Source: Streptomyces sp. NBC_01235
Lineage (GTDB): Bacteria; Actinomycetota; Actinomycetes; Streptomycetales; Streptomycetaceae
Length of the DNA stretch: 64,000 nt
Direction of reading: 5' to 3'
Assembly: GCF_035989285.1 (NCBI RefSeq)
Contig: NZ_CP108513.1
Location: forward strand, 7,874,001 to 7,938,000
Both the position numbers and the translations under genes were made by a program. Positions 55,550 to 64,000 of this stretch are shown here, piece after piece. How positions within the stretch are numbered: the stretch's first letter is position 1; every line of letters begins with the position of its first letter. Below the pieces are notes generated by a model. It searched no databases, had not been told where the DNA came from, and saw nothing but the letters and a program-made list of their open reading frames with translations.

Positions 55550-56968
55550 ATGGCCCCAAGCGCCATGAACCGGTGGATCACTTCTCTTTCCGACGCGCAG
55601 CCGGTCCCGTACTGGCTTGAAGACCCCGGCAAGCCGCACCCCGAGCCCGCGCTCACCGGCGCCGAGACCTGCGACCTGCTGGTCGTCGGCGGCGGCTACA
55701 GCGGACTGTGGACCGCGCTCGTCGCCAAGGAGCGCGAGCCGCAGCGGGACGTGGTGCTGCTGGAGGGCCGCGAGGTGGGCTGGGCCGCCTCGGGCCGCAA
55801 CGGAGGCTTCTGCGCGGCCTCCCTCACCCACGGCCTGCCCAACGGGCTGGCCCGCTGGCCGGACGAGATCCACAAGCTGCAGGAGCTGGGCGAGCGCAAC
55901 CTCGACGAGATCGAGGCGGCGATCGCCCGGCACGGCATCGACTGCGACTTCGAGCGCACCGGCGAGATCGACGTCGCGACTCAGACGTACCAGGCGTGGG
56001 AACTGCGCGACTGGTACGACGAGCTCGACCGCAGGGGACTCGCCGAGGGCCTGGAGTTCCTCGACGCAGACGCGGTCCGCGAGCAGGTCGCCTCGCCCAC
56101 CTTCGAGGCGGGCCTGTACGACCGGCGGGGCGTGGCCATGCTCCACCCCGCCAAGCTGGCCTGGGGCCTGAAGCAGGCGTGCGTCCGGCTGGGCGTCCGC
56201 GTGCACGAGCACACGCCCGCGCTGGACCTGAAGCCGTACGGCACCGGGATGGCCGTACGCACGCCGTACGGCCGGGTCCGGGCCCGGCAGGTCGCCCTCG
56301 GCACGAACATCTTCCCGAACCTGGTCAAGCGGGTGCGGGCGTACACCGTCCCGGTCTACGACTACGCGCTGATGACCGAACCGCTCACCGCCGGGCAGCT
56401 CGACTCGATCGGCTGGAAGAACCGGCAGGGTCTCGGGGACAGCGCCAACCAGTTCCACTACTTCCGGCTGTCCGCCGACAACCGGATCCTGTGGGGCGGG
56501 TACGACGCGATCTACCCCTACGGGGGCCGGGTGCGCGCCGAGTACGACGACCGGCCGGAGACGTACGCCAAGCTCGCCGGGCACTTCTTCGGCTGCTTCC
56601 CGCAGTTGGAGGGCGTCCGTTTCACCCACGCGTGGGGCGGGGCGATCGACACCTGCTCGCGCTTCTCGGCGTTCTTCGGGACGGCGCACCAGGGGAAGGT
56701 GGCGTACGCCGCCGGATACACCGGTCTGGGTGTCGGAGCCACCCGGTTCGGCGCCGAGGTGATGCTGGACCTGCTGTCCGGGGAGACCACCGAGCGGACG
56801 TCCCTGGCGATGGTCCGCAAGAAGCCGCTGCCCTTCCCGCCCGAGCCGTTCGCCTGGACGGGCATCGCCCTCACCAAGTGGTCGCTGGCCCGCGCCGACG
56901 CGCACGGCGGCCGACGCAACCTGTGGCTGAAGACGATGGACCGGCTGGGGCTGGGCTTCGACAGCTGA
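55550..56968 (+). CDS. FAD-dependent amine / gamma-glutamylpolyamine oxidase (DAO family)
   Basis: This 472-residue flavoprotein of the D-amino-acid oxidase family has the FAD-binding motif CDLLVVGGGYSGLWTAL (~45), a GWAASGRNGGFCAASLTHG loop and the C-terminal GYTGLGVGATRFGAEVMLDLL. It matches gamma-glutamylputrescine oxidase-type enzymes (PuuB). The enzyme would oxidise imported putrescine or its gamma-glutamyl form to an aldehyde, the substrate of the dehydrogenase at 49814. AGGGAG precedes ATG 55550. It ends the pot operon before a strong terminator. Confidence 0.88.
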   Translation: MAPSAMNRWITSLSDAQPVPYWLEDPGKPHPEPALTGAETCDLLVVGGGYSGLWTALVAKEREPQRDVVLLEGREVGWAASGRNGGFCAASLTHGLPNGLARWPDEIHKLQELGERNLDEIEAAIARHGIDCDFERTGEIDVATQTYQAWELRDWYDELDRRGLAEGLEFLDADAVREQVASPTFEAGLYDRRGVAMLHPAKLAWGLKQACVRLGVRVHEHTPALDLKPYGTGMAVRTPYGRVRARQVALGTNIFPNLVKRVRAYTVPVYDYALMTEPLTAGQLDSIGWKNRQGLGDSANQFHYFRLSADNRILWGGYDAIYPYGGRVRAEYDDRPETYAKLAGHFFGCFPQLEGVRFTHAWGGAIDTCSRFSAFFGTAHQGKVAYAAGYTGLGVGATRFGAEVMLDLLSGETTERTSLAMVRKKPLPFPPEPFAWTGIALTKWSLARADAHGGRRNLWLKTMDRLGLGFDS

Positions 56969-56985
56969 CTCCTTCTGTCCCCGAC

Positions 56986-57018
56986 GCACCCCCACTGCCC
57001 CAAGGGCGTGGGTGGTGC
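56986..57018. terminator. Bidirectional terminator between the oxidase and PucR genes
   Basis: GCACCCCCAC (56986-56995) pairs with GTGGGTGGTGC (57008-57018, one bulge), continued inward by GCCC/GGGC around a CAA loop. It separates two convergent genes. Confidence 0.65.
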
Positions 57019-57088
57019 CCCAGGTCGCGTGCCCGCCCTTCCGCGCGCTCCCCGGCAATCAGTCGGAACCACCTGGGCCGCGGTGTCG

Positions 57089-58780
57089 CTACTCCGTCGA
57101 CGTCGTCTTCAACGCCAGCCACAGCTCCATCCGGACGTCCGGATCGTCCAGCGAACGCCCGAGGATCTCCTCCACCCGCCGCATCCGGTAGCGAAGGGTG
57201 TGCCGGTGGACGCCCAGGTCGGCCGCCGCCGCGTCCCACTGGCCGTGCCGGGAGAGCCATGCCCGCAGGGAGGCCACCAGATCGCCGCGGCCGGTCGCGT
57301 CGTGCTCGTGCAGGGCGCGCAGCAGGCCGTCCGCGAACGCCTTCACCGCGTCGTCCGCGAGAAGGGGCAGCACGGAGCCCGCCGCGAGCTGCTCGTGCTC
57401 CACGAGGACCCGGCCCCGGCGCCGCGCCACGGACAGCGCCTGCTCGGCCTGCTTGTACGCCGCTGCCGCCGCGATCGGCCCGGCCGGCGCCGACAGACCG
57501 ACGACCAGCTCGTTCTCGTCCCCTCCCTCGCCGCTCCCGCGCGTTGCCTCCAGCGCCGTCGCGTACCGCGTGCACGCCGCCACGGCCGCGCCGCCGTCCG
57601 TGGCCAGCGCCACCAGCCGCTCGCCCTGGGGCACCACCAGCACGGCCTCCCCGGCCCGGGCGGCCGCCGACTCGACGACCTCGGCGAGACCGCCGCACGG
57701 GTCCCCGGCCGCGTCGACCGGCACGCGCGCGTGCGACCCCTGCGCCGCCGACGCAGTCGCCGCGGGCCCTCGTCCGTGTCCCTCGGCGTGCGCCCGCGCG
57801 GCCGACGTCGGCGCCGGCTCGGCGACGATCACCCGGAACGGGGCGTCGAGCAGATCGCCGTACAGGTCCCCGGCGACGGCCCGCGCGTGGTCCGGTTCGC
57901 CCGCCAGCAGCATGCGAAGCACCGCCGCGCCGATCCGCTGCTGTGCCGCCTGTAGGGAGCGGGAGCGTTCCGTGGTGAGGGTGAGCAGGGCGATGGCCGA
58001 GTGGACGGCGTACCGCTCGGCCGTGCCGGGAGCCGACGCAGTGCCGACGGCGAGCGTGGCACGCGGGCGCCGGCCGGTGCCCAGGGAGTGCAGCTCGACC
58101 CGGTCGTCGTGGTGGTCGTCGGGCCCGGAGCGCTCCGGGCCGCCGCCCCCGACGACCGCCGAGGCCGGGGCCGGCCGTTCCCGCAGCCGCTCCACCTCCG
58201 CCGTGAGCCGCGCTGCCCGCCGGCCCGCCCACTCCGGCGCGGCCGCCACGACGGTGCCCGACGCGTCGTACAGCGCCGCCCACCCGTCGACCTGGGCGGC
58301 GAGGGCGCCGAGCAGCCCCTCCGCGCCATCCGTCAGCGCGTGCTTCGTCAGCTCGCGCTGGGCCGCGAAGCCGGCCGTCACCGCCCGGTACTGGTCGGCC
58401 GCGATCGCCGCCGACACCGCCTTGCTGATCGCGAGGAAGGGTGTGCGGCGCGGCACCTCCAGCAGGGGCAGGCCCTCCTCCACGGCCGCGTCCACCAGCG
58501 CCTTCGGGATGTCCTCGTAGTTGACGCCGACGGCGAAGCCCAGCCCGACCACCCCCGCCTTGGCCAGCCGCTTCACATAGCGCCGCATGACCTCCGGGTC
58601 CTCCGCGTCCAGTTTGAGCGCGGTGATCAGCAGCAACTCCCCGCCCTCCATGTACGGCACGGGGTCCGCGAGCTCGCTGACGTGCGCCCAGCGCACCGGC
58701 ACGTCCAGACGGTCCTCGCCCGCCCGCACGGTCAGCTTCAGCGCGGAGTGGTGGACGAGCGAGGCGAGCGTGGGAGGCAT
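57089..58780 (-). CDS. PucR family transcriptional regulator
   Basis: The protein has 563 residues. The N-terminal PucR domain (LASLVHHSALKLTVRAGEDRL to ~130) and the C-terminal helix-turn-helix (LRAWLSRHGQWDAAAADLGVHRHTLRYRMRRVEEILGR) define the family, which controls purine, amine and amino acid catabolism. The middle is Ala/Gly-rich with a GGDEF-like regulatory part (GDENELVVGLSAPAG). It lies between the polyamine genes and gabT on the opposite strand, and is the likely local regulator. ATG 58780 fits the start of the PucR domain exactly. Confidence 0.92.
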   Translation of the reverse strand: MPPTLASLVHHSALKLTVRAGEDRLDVPVRWAHVSELADPVPYMEGGELLLITALKLDAEDPEVMRRYVKRLAKAGVVGLGFAVGVNYEDIPKALVDAAVEEGLPLLEVPRRTPFLAISKAVSAAIAADQYRAVTAGFAAQRELTKHALTDGAEGLLGALAAQVDGWAALYDASGTVVAAAPEWAGRRAARLTAEVERLRERPAPASAVVGGGGPERSGPDDHHDDRVELHSLGTGRRPRATLAVGTASAPGTAERYAVHSAIALLTLTTERSRSLQAAQQRIGAAVLRMLLAGEPDHARAVAGDLYGDLLDAPFRVIVAEPAPTSAARAHAEGHGRGPAATASAAQGSHARVPVDAAGDPCGGLAEVVESAAARAGEAVLVVPQGERLVALATDGGAAVAACTRYATALEATRGSGEGGDENELVVGLSAPAGPIAAAAAYKQAEQALSVARRRGRVLVEHEQLAAGSVLPLLADDAVKAFADGLLRALHEHDATGRGDLVASLRAWLSRHGQWDAAAADLGVHRHTLRYRMRRVEEILGRSLDDPDVRMELWLALKTTSTE

Positions 58781-58910
58781 GGGGCCCTCGGGTCGGGGGA
58801 GCGATCGGCGGTGATCGGCGTGACGGGCGACGTGATCTTTTGGCCGCCGCGTATGAACGGCCTACACCGATTCTGCCTCACTGTATGGACCGATGGACCC
58901 GGACGTTTCT

Positions 58911-61265
58911 TCAACCCCGCAGGTCCACCAGCAGCGGCGGCGCGTGCTCGCCCTCCACGCTCGTCAGGGACAGCACCGCGTGGCCGGGCGGCACCTCGTG
59001 CGCCAGCCGGGACGCCGACCAGCGCTCCCGTTCGACCTGGCGCACGGTCACCGCGTCCGTGGTCACCGCCTTGCCGGTCACCAGCTTGCGCAGGGCGTGG
59101 ATGGCGCGGGTCATCGGCTGGTCGGCGAAGACGGTGTGCTTGGCGACCTCGGTGGTCTCCACCCACTCGGTTCCCCAGGTCTGCGCGAACCTGCTGCCGT
59201 CCCAGGTGGTGATGCCGGAGAACGCCATCCGGCAGCCGACGGCCCCGTACAGCGGCCCGTGCAGCGACTCGGGGACGTCGCCGACCGTGCGCAGGGCGAG
59301 CACCACGCCCGCGTTCTGCGAGCGCAGCCGCTGGAGCCGGCGCACCGACCCGTCGGTGACCGTCCCCGTCGCGTCGTCCAGGACCAGACAGGCGAAGTGG
59401 CCGCGCCGCTCCCGTACGACGGTGTGGAACTGGGCGAGGACCAGCCGGGTGATCAGCCGGGCGGCCTCCTCGTGGCCCCGCTCGGGCAGGTCGATACGGA
59501 CCCGCAGCGGGTGGTGGGCGACGGCGCGCAGCGAGAACGCCCGGTGCGCGTTGCTGCCACCGCCGAAGAACTCCGCGAACACCGGTCGGTTCAGCAGCGC
59601 CAGCCGGTCGGCGAGGGCCCGGCCGACGTCGCCCGGCGTCCCCGTCTGCCGGATGCGCGCCTCCAGCTCGCGGCGCATCACCTCGTCACCGGCCACCGCC
59701 TCCCGCAGCGCGGACAGCGCGCCCGGCTCGCCCTCCAGGAGCTCGCGCAGCTCGGGGAGGGTGGGGAAGCAGCCGTGCACGGCCCGGTAGGGGCCGAGGA
59801 TCTGGGCGAGTGCCGTGGCCGCGCCCTGGCCGCTCACCGTGTCGAGATCGCCGACCAGCGCCTCGGCGAGGAGCGCGGCGGCCTCGTCCGGGTCGTCGGA
59901 CTCCGCGTAGGGGTCGAGGTCGTGCACGGACGACGGGTCGCCGATCCGGACGATCACGTCGAACGCGGAGTCGGCGCCGAGCGGGCCGCCGCCGGGCGAG
60001 GACACCGCGACGACGGCGCACGCCCCGGTGAGCGCCTGGAGAGCCAGCGCCTCGGTCAGCGGCTCGATCAGCGTGCGCGTCTTGCCCGAGCCGGACGGAC
60101 CGACCGCCAGCAGCGAGGTGCCCAGCACGTCCGGGCCGAGCGCGGCGCCCGCGTCGTGATAGGTCACCGGCGTGCGCTCGGCGGCCACCCAGCGGCCGAT
60201 CCGCACCTGCCCGGCGAGCAGGTCGTGGCGGCCGGTGCGCCGGGGCAGGTCGCGGGCGCCGGAGGGGTGGGCCCAGGCCGCCCCGCCCTGCCGCAGCACG
60301 GTGTCCCGGAAGTCGGGCAGCCCTGCCGTCCACGCCCGCCGCACCCGCGCGCAGTCGACGTCGTTCATGCGCCCGGCGGCGACCTCGCCGGTCAGCAGCT
60401 CGGCCGCCTCGTACTGCCCCGCGTCCCGCAGCTCGGGCCACTGGGCACGAGGGCGTTCGGCGGTGGGCACGCGGTGGTCGGGCCCGGCGTGCCGGGCGGC
60501 GAGTCGTTCCTTCGCATACGGCAACCAGCCGCCGAACCGGGCGAACGGCCACACCACCAGCAGCGTGATGACCGCGTACAGCGTGTTCGTGAACAGGGGG
60601 GAGGCGAACAGTTCGTAGCTGCCGGAGATCAGCACGATGAGCGAGAACAGCGGGTCGACGACCGGCAGGGGGTCCCAGCCGACGCCGAAGGCGCCGGGGA
60701 AGACGAAGCTCAGCGTGGCGAGGGCGCCGAGCAGGGCGAGCAGGGCGCGGGCGGGCTGCGGGCGGCGGCCGACGAAGTGGCGTACGGCGTGCGGCCAGCT
60801 GCCCAGCCGGCCCATGGCGTAGACGAGGACGGCGAAGAACACGCCGTCGTAGACGACCCGCGCCTCGGCGCCCTCCATGGTCTTCGCGGAGGCGATCGTG
60901 CCGCCCCACCACCAGTCGTCCGGCGTGAACAGTCGCAGCAGGGTGAACTGGTACGGCATGCTGCCCCGCCGCCACAGCGACCACAGGACCAGCGCGACCA
61001 CCAACGGGACCAGCATGCCGACGACGGTCACGGGCGCGAGCCGCTCCGCCGCCGCCCGAGCCGCCTTCGGCAGCCGGTACCCGAAGCGCCAGATGCCGGG
61101 TTTCGCGGCGGGCCGCTCCTCGTTCAGCCACTCCGCGACGGCGGAGGAAGAGGGCCTTGCCGCTGGGGCATGGGCAGGCCGCGGCGGCAGCTTCGGCGGC
61201 CCCGCCGGGCGCGGCACAGGATTCGCATGCGTACCCCGCGCGTCCTGCGTCCCGTCGCTGTCCAT
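58911..61265 (-). CDS. Membrane-anchored TraG/FtsK-like ATPase
   Basis: The protein has 784 residues from ATG 61265 (GGGGGCAGGGGC upstream; ATG 61301 is the alternative). Residues ~80-250 hold about four membrane segments; the rest is a P-loop NTPase with Walker A GPSGSGKTRT (~385) and Walker B HFACLVLDDATG (~635). The layout resembles VirD4/TraG couplers and FtsK-type DNA pumps, and streptomycete chromosomal copies are often annotated only as ATP/GTP-binding proteins. No transfer genes surround it, so its cargo is unknown. Its place between PucR and gabT seems unrelated to polyamines. Confidence 0.75.
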   Translation of the reverse strand: MDSDGTQDARGTHANPVPRPAGPPKLPPRPAHAPAARPSSSAVAEWLNEERPAAKPGIWRFGYRLPKAARAAAERLAPVTVVGMLVPLVVALVLWSLWRRGSMPYQFTLLRLFTPDDWWWGGTIASAKTMEGAEARVVYDGVFFAVLVYAMGRLGSWPHAVRHFVGRRPQPARALLALLGALATLSFVFPGAFGVGWDPLPVVDPLFSLIVLISGSYELFASPLFTNTLYAVITLLVVWPFARFGGWLPYAKERLAARHAGPDHRVPTAERPRAQWPELRDAGQYEAAELLTGEVAAGRMNDVDCARVRRAWTAGLPDFRDTVLRQGGAAWAHPSGARDLPRRTGRHDLLAGQVRIGRWVAAERTPVTYHDAGAALGPDVLGTSLLAVGPSGSGKTRTLIEPLTEALALQALTGACAVVAVSSPGGGPLGADSAFDVIVRIGDPSSVHDLDPYAESDDPDEAAALLAEALVGDLDTVSGQGAATALAQILGPYRAVHGCFPTLPELRELLEGEPGALSALREAVAGDEVMRRELEARIRQTGTPGDVGRALADRLALLNRPVFAEFFGGGSNAHRAFSLRAVAHHPLRVRIDLPERGHEEAARLITRLVLAQFHTVVRERRGHFACLVLDDATGTVTDGSVRRLQRLRSQNAGVVLALRTVGDVPESLHGPLYGAVGCRMAFSGITTWDGSRFAQTWGTEWVETTEVAKHTVFADQPMTRAIHALRKLVTGKAVTTDAVTVRQVERERWSASRLAHEVPPGHAVLSLTSVEGEHAPPLLVDLRG

Positions 61266-61517
61266 CGCCCCTGCCCCCTGACCAGCCGTTCCGTCCACCA
61301 TCAGCGAGTCAATCTAACGCGCCCACAAGGGGAGTTCACCGCTTACGTGGCCGGACCTGCGACGATCACCGCCCGCCCGTCACTGTCCACGACGGACAAC
61401 CGGCGTCGCCGACACCGCCCACATGGAGCATGCCCACCCTCCGTTCCCCGTCCTAGCCTGCGAGAAAAGAAGGCAAGCGTCCGCAAAGCCCCCGTTCGCA
61501 GACCCCTGGAGCCCCTC

Positions 61518-62852
61518 ATGAACGCCCTTCCGCAGGAGCGCCGCGTCGTCACCGCCATCCCCGGCCCGAAGTCGCAGGAACTGCAGGCCCGCCGTACCGC
61601 CGCGGTCGCGGCCGGCGTGGGCTCGGTGCTTCCTGTCTTCACCGCGCGCGCGGGCGGCGGCATCATCGAGGACGTCGACGGCAACCGTCTGATCGACTTC
61701 GGCTCCGGCATCGCGGTGACCTCCGTCGGCGCTTCCGCCGAGGCCGTCGTACGCCGGGCCACCGCGCAGCTCGCCGACTTCACCCACACCTGTTTCATGG
61801 TCACCCCCTACGAGGGCTACGTGGCGGTCGCCGAGGCGCTCGCCGAGCTCACGCCGGGGGACCACGCCAAGAAGTCCGCGCTGTTCAACAGCGGCGCCGA
61901 GGCCGTCGAGAACGCCGTCAAGATCGCCCGCGCGTACACCAGGCGCCAGGCGGTCGTCGTCTTCGACCACGGCTACCACGGCCGGACGAACCTGACGATG
62001 GCCCTGACCGCGAAGAACATGCCGTACAAGCACGGCTTCGGCCCGTTCGCGCCCGAGGTCTACCGCGTCCCGGTCGCCTACGGCTACCGCTGGCTGACCG
62101 GTCCGGAGAACGCTGGTGCGGAGGCCTCCGCCCAGGCCATCGACATGATCAACAAGCAGATCGGCGCGGACAACGTGGCCGCGATCATCATCGAGCCGGT
62201 GCTCGGCGAGGGCGGCTTCATCGAGCCCGCCAAGGGCTTCCTCCCGGCCATCAGCAAGTTCGCGTCCGACAACGGCATCGTCTTCGTCGCCGACGAGATC
62301 CAGTCGGGCTTCTGCCGCACCGGCCAGTGGTTCGCCTGCGAGGACGAGGGCATCGTCCCGGACCTGATCACGACGGCCAAGGGCATCGCGGGCGGCCTTC
62401 CGCTCGCCGCGGTGACCGGCCGCGCCGAGATCATGGACGCCGCGCACGCGGGTGGCCTGGGCGGCACCTACGGCGGCAACCCGGTGGCCTGCGCGGGCGC
62501 GCTCGGCTCGATCGAGACGATGAAGGAGCTCGACCTCAACGCCAGGGCGAAGGCGATCGAGGCGACGATGAAGTCCCGTCTCTCCGCCATGGCAGAGAAG
62601 TTCGACATCATCGGCGACATCCGCGGCCGCGGCGCGATGATCGCCATCGAGCTGGTCAAGGACCGTACGACGAAGGAGCCGAACGCCGAGGCGACGGCCG
62701 CGCTCGCCAAGGCCTGCCACCAGGAGGGCCTGCTCGTCCTGACCTGTGGCACCTACGGCAACGTGTTGCGCTTCCTGCCGCCGCTGGTCATCGGCGAGGA
62801 CCTCCTCGACGAGGGCCTCGACATCATCGAGCAGGCTTTCGCGCGCATCTGA
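61518..62852 (+). CDS. gabT: 4-aminobutyrate--2-oxoglutarate transaminase
   Basis: This 444-residue class III aminotransferase converts GABA and 2-oxoglutarate to succinate semialdehyde and glutamate. Motifs are complete: ALFNSGAEAVENAVKIARAY for the cofactor, VFVADEIQSGFCRTGQWFA (Asp) and the PLP lysine in TTAKGIAGGLPLAAVTGRAE; IIIEPVLGEGGF is typical of GabT. ATG 61518 (MNALPQERRVVTAIPGPKSQ) matches the family start. It completes the polyamine-to-succinate route. The succinate semialdehyde dehydrogenase is not in the window. Confidence 0.94.
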   Translation: MNALPQERRVVTAIPGPKSQELQARRTAAVAAGVGSVLPVFTARAGGGIIEDVDGNRLIDFGSGIAVTSVGASAEAVVRRATAQLADFTHTCFMVTPYEGYVAVAEALAELTPGDHAKKSALFNSGAEAVENAVKIARAYTRRQAVVVFDHGYHGRTNLTMALTAKNMPYKHGFGPFAPEVYRVPVAYGYRWLTGPENAGAEASAQAIDMINKQIGADNVAAIIIEPVLGEGGFIEPAKGFLPAISKFASDNGIVFVADEIQSGFCRTGQWFACEDEGIVPDLITTAKGIAGGLPLAAVTGRAEIMDAAHAGGLGGTYGGNPVACAGALGSIETMKELDLNARAKAIEATMKSRLSAMAEKFDIIGDIRGRGAMIAIELVKDRTTKEPNAEATAALAKACHQEGLLVLTCGTYGNVLRFLPPLVIGEDLLDEGLDIIEQAFARI

Positions 62853-63104
62853 GCCCGGGCATCGCACAGCTGATTCCCACCGGTCGCAGAGGGTGTGAAG
62901 AAGGTGTGCGGGGAGGATGGCGGGACGGGATACGGCCTGTCGAACCGCCTGCCCCTGCCGTAGGTTCTACCCAGATGAGAGATACACCCCGCCCACAGGG
63001 GACTGTGGGTGGAACCCAGGCCGGGGCCTCCCCAGCTTCGACCTGGTCGTGCCATCGCGCACACAACCGGAGCTTCCAGCTTCGGATCTCCACACCGATC
63101 GGAC

Positions 63105-63255
63105 GGTCGCCCGCCCCAAACCCCCCGGGGCGGCCGGCGTTTCCGGTCCGGACGGCCACCCCGGAACCACCCCCCCTGTTCCGGGGTGGCCGACCTCCTT
63201 CTCAGGTGCAGACCACGGAAAGCGGACCCCGGATTCGTTCCGGGGTCTTTTTTCC
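63105..63255 (+). ncRNA. 6C RNA
   Basis: Two consecutive stable hairpins each carry a loop with six or more C: CCGCCCC/GGGGCGG (63111-63117 with 63127-63133) and a perfect 14-bp stem (63154-63167 with 63178-63191) with loop CACCCCCCCT. C-rich loops on paired hairpins define the actinobacterial 6C RNA, whose targets are G-rich regions of mRNAs. A U-tract terminator follows. The location after gabT fits its known place in streptomycetes. The 5' end is approximate. Confidence 0.82.
63225..63254 (+). terminator. Canonical intrinsic terminator of the 6C RNA
   Basis: GACCCCGG (63225-63232) pairs with CCGGGGTC (63240-63247) and is followed directly by TTTTTT. It is the only clear U-tract terminator in the window, as expected for a stand-alone small RNA gene. 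Confidence 0.85.
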
Positions 63256-63456
63256 GAAGGGGCTGCGATACGCTACGTCTCGTCTCGATCCGGCGTCGGC
63301 GAAGCGTTCCCTCGGTTTCTCCCTGCCCGGTGGAGGTGCCCGGCTCGGGGCGCGTCCTGCCCTGCCCGGTGCACGCCCCGCCGGCCGCCGCGATCCTGGA
63401 CCACACCGCCCGGACCTCCGTTCGCGGGGGCGACGGCTCCTGACAAGCTGGGGCCC

Positions 63457-64000
63457 ATGTCGTCCCGCGTTCGCCCGCAGATCCTGCTGGGCCTGCCCGC
63501 TCTGCTGTTGGTGCTCATCACCTGGCAGGTCGCCGCCGACGGGCCTCTCCTGCGCCCGGACGAGCGCCTCAGCCGTGCCCTCGTCCACCCGGACCGGGCC
63601 GCCGAGCTGCTGTCCGATCTGGGGAACGTACAGGTCGCGGTGCCCGTCCTGGTGCTCGCCGCGGCGTATGCGGCTTGGCGGGGCCGGGTGGCGGGCGGGG
63701 CGCGGTGGTGGGTGCCGTCCCTCGCCGCGCTCGCACTGATCGTGTTGGTGCCGCTGATCGTCGTCCCCCTGAAGGAGTGGACCGACCGGCCCGGCACGCC
63801 CGCCGTGCCACCGGCGACCGGCTACTACCCCTCCGGACACACGGCGACGGCGGCCGTCGCCTACGGCTCGGCGGTGATGGTCCTGCTGCCGTGGCTGCGC
63901 GGCGCGTTCGCCCGCCGGGCTGCCGTCGTCATGAGCGCCCTCCTCGTCCTGGCCGTCTCGTTCGGCCTGGTCCGGCGGGGCTACCACTGGCCGCTGGACG
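63457..64000 (+). CDS. PAP2 family phosphatase, N-terminal part (cut by window edge)
   Basis: 181 codons are present. The protein has about five membrane segments and the lipid phosphatase motifs KEWTDRPG, YYPSGHTATAA and RRGYHWPLD, the last at the very edge. Members remove phosphate from lipid pyrophosphates such as undecaprenyl pyrophosphate or phosphatidate, facing the outer side of the membrane. ATG 63457 is the first Met of the frame; the preceding GCTGGGGCCC is a weak ribosome site. It continues beyond the window. Confidence 0.88.
   Translation, partial: MSSRVRPQILLGLPALLLVLITWQVAADGPLLRPDERLSRALVHPDRAAELLSDLGNVQVAVPVLVLAAAYAAWRGRVAGGARWWVPSLAALALIVLVPLIVVPLKEWTDRPGTPAVPPATGYYPSGHTATAAVAYGSAVMVLLPWLRGAFARRAAVVMSALLVLAVSFGLVRRGYHWPLD

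Larger units (their letters stand above)
62853..63456 (+). other. Intergenic region between gabT and the PAP2 gene
   Basis: Besides the 6C RNA, there is a promoter-like pair TGTCGA (62938-62943) and TAGGTT (62961-62966) spaced by 17, then a 9-bp stem (62989-62997 with 63004-63012). A transcript starting near 62973 could run through the 6C hairpins to the U-tract terminator. No protein gene is seen here. Confidence 0.5.

Noticed and set aside
62973..63020. Possible riboswitch aptamer downstream of gabT
   Set aside because: One stem is visible but no known aptamer motif; it is more simply the leader of, or region before, the 6C RNA.
1..64000. tRNA genes, CRISPR arrays and dnaA-box origin clusters
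   Set aside because: Reading both strands I found no cloverleaf with a GTTCRA loop, no spaced direct-repeat array and no cluster of DnaA boxes.

Overview
The window is high-GC DNA from a Streptomyces or a very close actinomycete. Evidence: third-position GC bias, GTG/TTG starts, GGAGG-type ribosome sites, and the gene order rpsB-tsf-pyrH-frr-cdsA-rlmN followed by a polyamine/GABA region ending in gabT, a 6C RNA and a PAP2 phosphatase. Gene identities come from reading the translations; no database search was run.

Layout. 1-5.9 kb: an edge-cut M23 peptidase, then the translation/lipid housekeeping run (ribosomal protein S2, EF-Ts, UMP kinase, ribosome recycling factor, CDP-diglyceride synthase) with hairpins between most genes, and an SRPBCC protein. 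6.0-7.1 kb: a protein with a collagen-like repeat tail. 7.16-13.31 kb: a roughly 6.1 kb integrated island that split the 5' end of rlmN. It carries a tyrosine integrase, a lower-GC HD plus Hsp90-like ATPase gene, a small three-helix membrane protein and an orphan gene, and it supplies rlmN with a substitute start. 13.3-19.3 kb: rlmN, a TPP riboswitch and the thiamine ABC transporter thiBPQ, and a mycothiol-dependent isomerase-type protein. 19.3-23.5 kb: an LAETG surface protein, a decayed gene, a VOC protein and an ABC exporter-like pair.

23.6-27.2 kb: an aminotransferase, an Lrp/AsnC regulator and a divergent aldehyde dehydrogenase. 27.7-32.3 kb: a secreted protein, a class F-type sortase, an ECF sigma factor and a Pro-rich membrane protein in overlapping order, then two unknown genes and an inositol-phosphatase-family gene. 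32.3-34.3 kb: an IS200/IS605-type element with a broken tnpA and an apparently intact tnpB. 34.3-44.6 kb: an ArsB/NhaD-type permease, a 1,941-residue TIR / degenerate phosphoesterase / NACHT / pentapeptide / WD40 protein, a serine hydrolase and a membrane-anchored ECF sigma factor fusion. 44.6-49.6 kb: an HxlR regulator with a divergent F420/NADP-type reductase, a GDPD, an adenosine-deaminase-family enzyme, a DUF4190-type membrane protein and a NADAR protein.

49.8-62.9 kb is a polyamine-to-GABA catabolic cluster: aldehyde dehydrogenase, potD-A-B-C importer, FAD amine/gamma-glutamylamine oxidase, a PucR regulator, a TraG/FtsK-like ATPase and gabT. Together they would import polyamines, oxidise them through aminoaldehydes to GABA and pass GABA to succinate semialdehyde. 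The window closes with a 6C RNA and an edge-cut PAP2 phosphatase.

The most unusual items are the giant TIR-NACHT-WD40 protein; the island in rlmN with its Hsp90-like ATPase; and a short GC-rich palindromic repeat found at four sites between 19 and 34 kb, apparently inserted into three genes and one dead gene.
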